A stretch of 64,000 nucleotides of DNA from Laguncularia racemosa (Eukaryota > Streptophyta > Magnoliopsida > Myrtales > Combretaceae): contig JBBMOL010000205.1 of assembly GCA_037954665.1 (NCBI GenBank), forward strand, positions 1 through 64,000. Reading direction: 5' to 3'. A program made the position numbers and the translations under genes. The notes under the pieces are model-generated. The model saw nothing but the letters and a program-made list of their open reading frames with translations, made no database searches and was not told the origin of the DNA. Shown one piece after another: positions 55,871 through 64,000 of this stretch. Each line of letters begins with the position of its first letter. Positions within the stretch are counted from its first letter, which is position 1.

Positions 55871-58055
55871 ATAAAAAAACTTCTTATAGTGTTCTTTATG
55901 GATGAGAACCTACATATGATCATCTGCAAGTTTTTAGGTCACTGTGCTATGCTCATAAATAAGGGAGATTAGGAGATAAATTTGATAGTAGAAGTAAAAG
56001 GTGTATTTTTGTTGGTTATCCTTATGGGAAGAAGGGATGGTGGTTGTATGATTTAGAAACAAATGAATTTTTTTTTTCATGCAACGTTAAATTTTTCGAG
56101 ACAGAGTATACCCATTTGCTTCATCTCCTAGCGATGCCTCAAACTCGTTGTCTAGTGTTGAGGCGGTTAACATTGACTTTCAAGAGGTAGATGGCTTGGT
56201 AGCGAGGGGGAGCACATTGATAATGTGCTAGAACAAGGATCAAAACAAGAAAGGGAACATGAAAGGGAACTAGAATAGGAACAAGGTGTTCAGGTTAGTG
56301 ACAGGGAACCGTTGGGTCATAGACATCGGTAGAAGAAAAACTCAGTGTCGTTGCATGATTATGTTACTCATACAATCTAGAAATTGAGTCCATCCTCATA
56401 AACATCCACACCGCAACATTCCTTAGGTACGGCCTATCCCATTGAACATTATGTGAATTGTAACAATTTTTCTTTATGACACCGTACTTTTCTTGCAGCG
56501 ATATATGCAAAACATGAGCTAATAATTTTTTCTGAAGCTGTGAAAGATAAACAGTGGTAGGAAGCAATGCAACAAAAAATATAGGCATTGGAAAATAATG
56601 AAACTTGAGATATCAATGATCTACCTCTCAACAAGAAAGCTTTAGGCTGCAAATGGGTATACAAGATCAAATATAATTTTGATGGCACTATGGAATGTTA
56701 CAAAGCTTGGCTTGTAATTTTAGGGAATCATCAAGTTAAGGGGATTGATTACACTGACTTTTGCCCCAGTTGCTAAGATGGCTACTGTTTGAGTGCTCTT
56801 AGCAGTGGCAGTAGCGAAAAATTGGGAAGTGCATCAGATTGATATACATAATGCATTTCTCTATGGAGATCTTCAAGGGGAAGTCTATATGAAGTTGCCC
56901 CTTGGTTTTCAGATTTCAACTCCAGGCAAGGTCTGCAAATTGCGAAAGTCACTCTATAGGCTTAAATAAGCCCCACGATGTTGGTTTGCTAAGCTATCGA
57001 CTACCTTGAAAGCCTACAGGTTTCAATAGTCTTATTCTAATTATTCCCTATTTTCTATGAAAAGTGGCGAAGTACAACTTAGCGTTCTTGTGTATGTGGA
57101 TGATCTTATAGTTTTCGGGAACAACAGTGCTGCAATTCAAAGGTTTAAAAATTATCTGAGTACCTGTTTTCATATGAAAGATCTAGGAGTTTTGAAGTAT
57201 TTTCTTGGTGTTGAAGATGTATGTGGCCTGAAGGATTTTTTTTTTTTTTTTGTTAAAGAAAATATGCATTGGACATTATTTAAAGTTGGATTGTTAGGAG
57301 CTAGACCTACTAGTGTTCCCTTAGAACAAAATCACCACTTGGCACTTTCAACTAGCAAGTTACTAACTGATCCGAAGCCATATCATCGCTTGGTTAGGCG
57401 ATTGATTTATCTATGCTTCATACGGCCTAAGCTTTCATAGAGCGTTCATGTTCTATCTCAATTTATGCAGCAACCATGAGAAGATCATTAGGAAGTAGTG
57501 TTGCGGGTTCGTTACCTAAAACATAGTCCAGGACAAGGTATCTTATTGAGTAGTAAGTGCGAGTTGCAATTACATGGATGGTGTGACACAAACTGAGCTG
57601 GTTGCCCGTTGACGAAGAGATTGCTTTTAGGTTGGTTGATGTTTTTAGGTATATCTCCTATTTCTTGGAAAACGAAAAAGCAACATACAGTGTCTCGCTC
57701 TTTTGCTAAAGCGTAATATCACTCTATGGTAGTGAGTACTTGTGAGTTGAAGTGGTTAAAGGGCATTTTGTCTAGCCTGGGTATACTACATACTACACCC
57801 ATGACATTGCATTGTGATAGTCAGGCAATCCTTCACATCTCTCAAAATCCAGTATTTCATGAATGAACAAAGCATATTAAAGTGGACTGTCACTTTGTTC
57901 ATGATGCAATCCTCAATGGTGATATTCATACACGGTTTGTGCTGTCACATGAACAACTTGCGGATATCTTTACCAAGGCATTGGGTACACAACAATATGA
58001 CTACTTACTTCGCAAGTTGGGCATTCAGGATCTTCATGCTCCAACTTGAGGGGGG
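55871..58055 (+). pseudogene. copia D integrase end, RT and RNase H
   Basis: The post-integrase motif CIFVGYPYGKKGWWLYD is followed by the RT start (LGCKWVYKIKYNFDG). RT is shifted in frame through 56750-57050 and readable again at 57057-57440 with LSVLVYVDDLIVFGNN and MKDLGVLKYFLGVE. The RNase H trace (TLHCDSQAILHISQNP, LSHEQLADIFTKALGTQQYD) ends just before the 3' LTR. A T-run at 57237-57251 disrupts RT. The polypurine tract is tgaggggggt just before 58056. Confidence 0.82.
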
Positions 58056-58288
58056 TATTGTGTATTATTGTGATATTTGTATTTTTTTGATAGATAGAAT
58101 TTGTGGAAGTTAATTTAGGAAGTAAATTTATAATGTATTATTGTAATATTTGTATTTTTGGTAGATAGCATATTCTTAGGAAATAGTTTAGGAAGCAATG
58201 ATTTTATATCTTTTATATATATATTGATCATAAAAGTAATACAAAAAAAAAGAAAATTCTCACATAATAGTTTTTCTAAGTTTTGGTA
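58056..58288 (+). repeat. copia D 3' LTR (233 bp)
   Basis: Same length as the partner, with roughly 20 differences by eye, so an old insertion. Confidence 0.85.
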
Positions 58289-59124
58289 GACTTTCGTCCT
58301 TTCTTCTTTTCTAGTTCGTGGGCGAACAGATAGAGTCAGAGACCACTATTTTCTCCATGGACTAGAGCCACCATGTTCATTATTCAAAGCTTAATTTTCT
58401 CATAGTTTTAATTTCCATGGAGGATTCCAACCGAAGGACAAATGGAACACACTTTATATATGGAAATTGGGTACGGGAACTCCCAAATTGCTGACGATAA
58501 TTAGGTTTATCCGCTCCTTTCTTATTCTTGTTACGGATCTTCTTTTTTACTTAATTATTTAGAATACTGGGTGGAAATATTGTGATGTTGATTTACTAAA
58601 CTTTTGAGTAGTTGACGTATTAAATTATTATTACCAAACACGTGTTTTACGTTGAAATGGAAAGCAAGTGAGATTAGGTTAATATTTGCAAATGATGTAA
58701 TGCAAGTGATTCTCTAACAATCTAACAGGACTATAAGCAGATAGACATATATTATACAATACTATAATTTGGTAAGGGATTAAAAAAAGAAATTGAGTAA
58801 TCAATTTTCCTCCTTTTCTAGAAATAGATAAGACTAATTATTTAATTAAGAGATAATCATGCTAAACTGTAAAAATTTAAATTGATAAAGAGATTAATCT
58901 AATTGAATTATATTCCAAATTTCCAACTCTTGATAGTATCATTTTAGGCAGTGCAAATCCCCAGTTGTTAGTTTAGTTTGGACTTCATTGTAGGTATTAA
59001 AAATAATCCCATCATAGCTATAAATGAAACTAATATAATTGAAAGTTAGCTAGCCAATCTTTGTGGATATAACTTGATTCTCATAGTTAGGGTAGTTAAT
59101 AATTGTAAAATTGCATATTACTTC
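58289..59124. other. Intergenic sequence
   Basis: AT-rich, no ORF, repeat or RNA gene recognised. Confidence 0.45.
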
Positions 59125-59138
59125 CATCACAACAAATT
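59125..59138 (+). repeat. Left terminal inverted repeat of the CACTA element
   Basis: catcacaacaaatt; 12 of 14 bases match the inverse of the right end. Confidence 0.6.
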
Positions 59139-59234
59139 AAGCTTTTTTAGGTAGTTAAATTACCCCAATAGGATACCTAATGGGGCAGTTGGACAATTAG
59201 AGTGGTCAGATTGTGCACCTTATAGGTGCTATAC

Positions 59235-59620
59235 TGCAATAAGTCCTAAGGATGACAACAGTTACCCTAAAAGATGAGTGCCTCAATGTGCAATTTTTAA
59301 AGTGACTATAACTACCCAAAAAACAATTCAATTTTCTACTTAGCAACTCTATTGGGGCGCACACAGCCACCTTAAAAAGTCTTTTAATGACAAATATGGC
59401 TACCTTAAAAAGGTTCGTTTTCATATTTGTTAAGATAGTTACAACTGCCTTAAAAACTTTTTATAACAATGAAGGGCACTCTATCAAGTTGTTGGGATTA
59501 TTGTTTCTTGATTGTATTAAGGTGCTATTAGCCACCTTCAAAACTTTTTTAACTTTTTAGGATCAAAGTAGCCACCCTGATATGTCCTTGTTAAGGAAAT
59601 TTTGGCTACCCTAAAACTTC
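59235..59620. repeat. Subterminal motif array of the CACTA element
   Basis: About eight copies of a motif near gccaccttaaaa or gctaccttaaaa (for example near 59363, 59398, 59440, 59531 and 59604). Such arrays bind the accessory TnpA-type protein in En/Spm elements. The right subterminal region has a few inverse copies (tttttagggca at 62056). Confidence 0.6.
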
Positions 59621-60149
59621 AATAGTTATTTTATTTTATTTTTTCAAATCTATTGGAGCATTTGTGTTACATTTTTTATAGTCTATTTGTTGCAAGGATC
59701 AAAACCTAATACAAAGCCTTGTATAGAAAATTGAAATCATGACAATATATCTATGTAATGATAATTCCTGTACATATCAAAATCTAAAGTTACCTAATAA
59801 ACCAAAACACACTGATCATATATATAAAGAAACCATATGATAAGAAAAAAAAATGAAATTATAATAACTTTACATATCAAAGCAACAGTAAATTGTAAAT
59901 ACAATATGTTTCCAAGTTTTCTCTCACAATCTAACAAATCTTAAACATGTCTTTTCCCATCATAAACTCTAACACCCAAAAAAATAAAACACTAGCTAAA
60001 TCATAGATCTACTATTCTTTACATGACCATCTTTCAAAAATCATCACCTTCTTCAATCTATAAATAAAAAAAGAAAATATATAAAACTAAATTATGTTGT
60101 AATTTTTATAATGTAAAAAGAAAAAAGAAAATACTTACAAAAGGCAATG

Positions 60150-61666
60150 GCTAAGCAATTGGCACACCAACAACATCTCTAATAGTCTTTACCAAGCCAT
60201 ACAATCTAAGGAAATGTTTGTCATTCTTTATGGAAACACAAAGAAGAACTTCACACCAACCAGAACCTAATGTTCTTCTCCAACTTGACATGATGGATCT
60301 ATTTTCTTATTTATCCCCTTAGCAATTTTTCTTTAAAAATAATACTTTTCAAAACAATAAAAATACCCTTCAACCAAGAAAACATCAATCATATCAAATC
60401 TTTTCATTACAATTCAACAATAACAATTATAGCTCCCCATTCAAAGAAAACCAAATCCCTACACCTTTAATTTGGCAAGATAACATATACATAAGAAAAT
60501 TAATACCATTCTACAAGCTTGCACATTTTCAATATGTTATACTTACTCTTTGATTAAAAATTCATGATCATGGAATCATAGACAATAAACATCTTGATTT
60601 TCTAATCCATGAAAAATTATCAACAATACCTTATCAATATCATAAATCTTTAGGCATTAACCTACACCCCCACCCCCCCACCCAATTAAAAAAAAGAAAA
60701 GAAAGAAAAGTATCATTTTTAGTAAGCCAAAAGCTAGATATATGATTTAGATATGTATATAACAAATGAATTAAAAAAATAAAGAAAAAGAAAAATGTGC
60801 CAATCTACATACAATTCAATTCACATACCCACGTTGGTCGATGTTTGGAATTTAGTGTTGGGGGTGTATGCTTAATATTTGGTGCTGGTGGCCTATTCTT
60901 TGAGCTTGAAGTCAAGGGCCTATGATCAAAACTTGGCATTGATGGTATGCCATCTAAACTTGGTGTCAATGAGTTACTACCTTAGTGAATGTATCACATT
61001 AAAAGAGATTTCATCTCACTCGATTCTTGTTGCAATTGAATAACTTTGGGTTGAGAGTCCATTGCCATCTTATAACTAGTAGTACAATTAGGTATCATAC
61101 CACAAATATCGGTAGGAGAGACACCTAAGCCATACATGCGAATGTAGTTGAACTTGTCTTTCCCCATTACTTTGGAGTAGATATCATCCTTGATAGTTTT
61201 TCAATTGTTTTATAATGCATTAGACATTAGTTCCTTCATAGAAGTCTACAAATATATATATTTGAATTAGAAATAAAGAAACTTGAATGTATACAATCTA
61301 GAAATTAGCAATAGCATTACATATTCAGCTTAGATGGGTAGCAAGATACATGCATGTAGGAGGAGTAGATATGGACATCACTAAGAAACTTCTTCTAGTG
61401 ATCAAGCACAAGTAGAAGACAACATATGTGTAAGATTTAAATTAGATTTAGGACCATTGTGTTCTTGATTTCCAAATAACATATTAAACAACTAATGAAC
61501 TTACAATGATTTTGCCTATTGCTACACTAGCTAGAGTTCCATCTACTTTCATAGAGCAAGTGATAAACATATGCTTATGCTTTGGTGCATGACCTAACTT
61601 CTCTTCAAATGTTATTAAGTATAAAAATAAATGGATGTTTTCAAATTCACAACCATATTCAATCAA
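60150..61666 (-). pseudogene. CACTA accessory transposase (transposase_24-like)
   Basis: Minus-strand exon-like blocks: 61666-61484 (FEEKLGHAPKHKHMF), about 61230-61020 (KDKFNYIRMYGLGVSPTDIC, MDSQPKVIQLQQESSEMKSL), a Pro-rich stretch to 60860, and 60292-60150 (SSWRRTLGSGWCEVLLCVSI, VKTIRDVVGVPIA). The YGLGVSPTDI motif followed by a Gln-rich helix is characteristic of the plant Ptta/En-Spm family C-terminus. Blocks are separated by non-coding sequence that may be introns, with in-frame stops near 61012. Probably inactive. Confidence 0.6.
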
Positions 61667-62107
61667 TGACTAACATAAATAATATAAGAAAATTTCTGAT
61701 GTATTATTATTAACTGTCAAGTGGGTATTAGAATTTAGTCTATAAAATATAGTAAATGAGGTAGCCTATATTAATAAACACAAGAAACATATATCTACAA
61801 TATACTATATACATGATGTACTTGATAAAGAGCCAAATAACATTTGTTATCAAACTCATGTGAACCAAATGGGTAAAGAGCCAAAACATATAAATAAATA
61901 AATAACTAAAAGAAAACAAAAGCTTATTGGGAGAGTAGATTTGGTTTTGGATATCAATGAAAACTTAACAAAGAGTACAAATATGATTGAGGGTTGACTT
62001 AATTTATCTAATAGTCTTGCGTGGTAGAAAAGTGGGGTCCACCCCAACAAGTACTTTTTAGGGCAGTTTTGTCTTATTTGCCTCAAAAAGTATACCCCAT
62101 TAGATTC

Positions 62108-62121
62108 AATTTGTTGTAGTG
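62108..62121 (-). repeat. Right terminal inverted repeat of the CACTA element
   Basis: Ends ttgttgtagtg, the inverse of the canonical CACTACAACAA terminus. Confidence 0.65.
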
Positions 62122-62388
62122 TCCTAGCTTAATTGCAATGCTTATATGTAATTCAATGAAATTTTAAGGTAAAACTAATAAAAATTAATAAAATTTGTGC
62201 ACAATCGGTTAAGTGCGTAAAAACTAGGCAAAAGAATTAAAATTATACAATAAAAAATGCATTATGTTTAATTTTGCAAGAAATCAAGGGCATTCAAATG
62301 GTTCATATTGCTATTTAAATGCCATCCTTAAGTACACAAATGATCTAAAGGTTAGCATACACCATCTAGACACTACTCCTATGCTATT
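62122..62388. other. Short intergenic stretch
   Basis: 267 bp, AT-rich; nothing recognised. Confidence 0.5.
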
Positions 62389-62622
62389 TGTAAACACTCC
62401 ATTTTTATCCTAATAACCAATAGTAATCAATTTTTAATTTTTTGCATTTTTTTCTAATTTAGCAAAAATAGGAAAAATACATCAATTTTGGAAAATAATT
62501 GCAGAAATGGCAATAAAAAGGATTAAATAATTTTTACAAATTTTTGAAATTTCAAAAAAATACAAAAAATAAAAAAATCACATTGCATATATGCAAATTG
62601 CAAAAATAAAAAAATCGAGTAA

Positions 62623-62729
62623 GTGGGCTAGCCTAGCTGGTCCGAACCATGGTCTAAGGTGCGGGGAAAGGGGCTCGGTCAGGGGTTTGAAACGTGGGGG
62701 AGCCAAAATCCGCGTTTTGCAAATTTTTT
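62623..62729 (+). promoter_or_regulatory. Decayed tRNA-like cassette
   Basis: A-box-like gtgggctagcctagctgg (62623-62640), decayed B-box ggggtttgaaacg (62682-62694) and T6 run (62724-62729), with the same spacing as in the other copies. Confidence 0.4.
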
Positions 62730-63033
62730 CATCGCTTGGGACACATGTTAGCAGTTGATTGGCTGGAGTGAGCGCACGCGTTGGGCGCGTGATCGTCTTC
62801 AACCTTCGTCCGAAATCATCGCCGGCAAGGAAAAATTGAATTTCGGCCGTTTTGATTCGATTTTTTGCACAAATCCAGCAGATCTTCAACAGAAATAGGA
62901 TAAACATAATCCAATTAGAATCAAATCGCAACAAATTGATGGATTTGCACAAATCGGAGGAAGGTTTTAACCGCAAATCCGATTTGATTCAATCGGAGGA
63001 AATCCGAGCTTATCCAGCTCGATTCCTTGCACC

Positions 63034-63042
63034 TATAAATAG
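63034..63042 (+). promoter_or_regulatory. TATA box of the right-hand Tat-family LTR
   Basis: TATAAATAG before the GC-rich leader. Confidence 0.55.
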
Positions 63043-63339
63043 AAGAGGAAGGGAGGAAGCAGGAACACTGATCAAAAGTGAGGAAAAGAGAGAAAAAAGA
63101 GAGAATCGAAGCCTCGCCGGAGTTTCCAAGCCGCAGCCACCGATCAAGCACCGAGCTGCCTCCAGGAGGCATTTTTGGAGAAATCCACCACCACGGTTGA
63201 GTTCCCCACCCCCGAAAACCTAGGAAACGACACCTCAATTGCTTCAAAAGGTCGCCGGAACGCCGTCAACGAGCATCCCTAGCCACCGTGACTGATCAAC
63301 CCAACCCGATCCGACCCAGCCCACGCACCGACCCGGACC

Positions 63340-63348
63340 CAGATAAGT
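63340..63348 (+). promoter_or_regulatory. Lost splice donor
   Basis: CAG|ATAAGT at the place of CAG|GTAAGT in two other copies; the essential GT has become AT. Confidence 0.35.
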
Positions 63349-64000
63349 CGGATTCTCCGATTATTTATTTATTTATTTAGTTATTTTATTTATTTTTTTG
63401 AATTTCTTTATTTATTTACTTGTTATTTATAATTCAAAAATAAAAAAATGTTAGAATTTAGATTAGTTTTTTTTAGGAATTAATTTAGGATGAATAATAA
63501 TAAGAATAAATAATTATAATGTAAATAATAAAAATATAAAAATATATAAAGAAAATGATAAAAAATATATATTAGAAAAATAGTTTAGTGTAGATAAATA
63601 ATATAGGAGAAATTTTTTCAATAAAAATAAATAAAAATTATAAAAATTAATTAAAATTATAAAAATCAATAAAAAATATAAAAATCAATAAAAATTTATA
63701 ATAGTAGAAATGGGTTGAAAAATAGAGAAATGAAATTTTTATCACTTAGAAAAATCATTTTCTTAAATAAATCCAAAATTGGTTTTTCCTAAAAATTATT
63801 ATTTTTCAAAAAAATCAAATTATCAAGCGTAGGCTTAAATTTTTCAGAAAAATACTAAAATGATAAAAACGTAAATCAAAAGAAATTTCATAATTAAAAA
63901 TCACCAACACATTAAAGTTTTTCAGGAAAAGCGAATTACGGCCTGTTTGATCTTAAATAGCAGGTATGTAGGCACCCATTTGGAGCAATCCTAAAAAGAA

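Larger units (their letters stand above)
53801..58288 (+). mobile_element. Ty1/copia element (copia D), plus strand, 4.5 kb
   Basis: Two 233-bp LTRs (53801-54033, 58056-58288), a TGGTATCAGAACC primer site, gag with zinc knuckle, protease, pre-integrase, part of integrase, RT and RNase H in copia order. Flanks tactt and gactt are a probable target duplication with one mismatch. The integrase core is deleted around 55870 and the frame is broken many times. Confidence 0.9.
59125..62121 (-). mobile_element. CACTA (En/Spm) DNA transposon, defective
   Basis: The right end reads aatttgttgtagtg (inverse of CACTACAACAAATT) and the left end catcacaacaaatt, which differs at two adjacent bases. Flanks ttc and tcc suggest a 3-bp duplication with one mismatch. 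An array of short subterminal motifs lies inside the left end. A minus-strand gene remnant of the plant Ptta/En-Spm transposase_24 type sits inside. The main TnpD-like transposase is absent, so it is non-autonomous. Confidence 0.7.
62389..64000 (+). mobile_element. Tat-family LTR, running off the window
   Basis: Starts TGTAAACACTCC like the solo LTR at 35000 and continues with the same order: tRNA-like cassette, TATA, GC-rich leader, former splice donor, AT-rich tail and the 44-nt block at 63931-63974. It is the most diverged of the four copies and lacks the BRX insert. It could be a solo LTR or the 5' LTR of an element that lies to the right. Confidence 0.82.

Overview
This is about 64 kb of a flowering-plant nuclear genome, probably a eudicot. 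It is AT-rich, and nearly every coding trace belongs to plant-type Ty1/copia, Ty3/gypsy (Athila and Tat/Ogre-like) or CACTA transposons. I see no intact host gene. The only host-derived coding sequence is a C-terminal BREVIS RADIX (BRX) domain fragment carried inside a solo LTR.

Left half (1-37495): one nested stack. A minus-strand Ty1/copia element (copia A) is the oldest layer. Its pol is split between 2956 and 26430 by a plus-strand Athila-type element (2957-26429). That element is split in turn by a minus-strand Tat/Ogre-like element of 15.65 kb (5906-21555; 2146-bp LTRs, target duplication tcaac). The Tat element keeps ORF1, gag, protease, RT, two RNase H domains, integrase and a 3' tandem array with a 132-bp period. 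The copia A leader holds a small non-autonomous LTR element (28553-32305, duplication ttaaa). Its right LTR holds a 2476-bp solo LTR of a Tat-related family (35000-37475, duplication aacac), and its left LTR is cut by another LTR ending at 661.

Right half (37496-64000): separate decayed elements divided by AT-rich sequence. They are a deleted plus-strand copia (39816-42932), a minus-strand Ty3/gypsy element with tRNA-iMet-type primer site and 66-bp palindromic LTR repeats (45248-51039), a plus-strand copia with 233-bp LTRs (53801-58288), a CACTA element (59125-62121), and the start of a fourth Tat-family LTR (62389 to the window edge).

The most interesting part is the Tat LTR family, seen in four copies. 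All copies carry a tRNA-like A-box/B-box cassette followed by a T-run, a TATA box, a GC-rich leader ending at or near a splice-donor consensus, and a conserved 44-nt block. One copy has replaced part of its leader with a BRX gene fragment in sense orientation. Coding regions are broken mostly by in-frame nonsense codons, often at positions where the family has Gln or Arg. This fits decay of methylated DNA. All comparisons with families come from recognition of motifs by eye; no database search was run.
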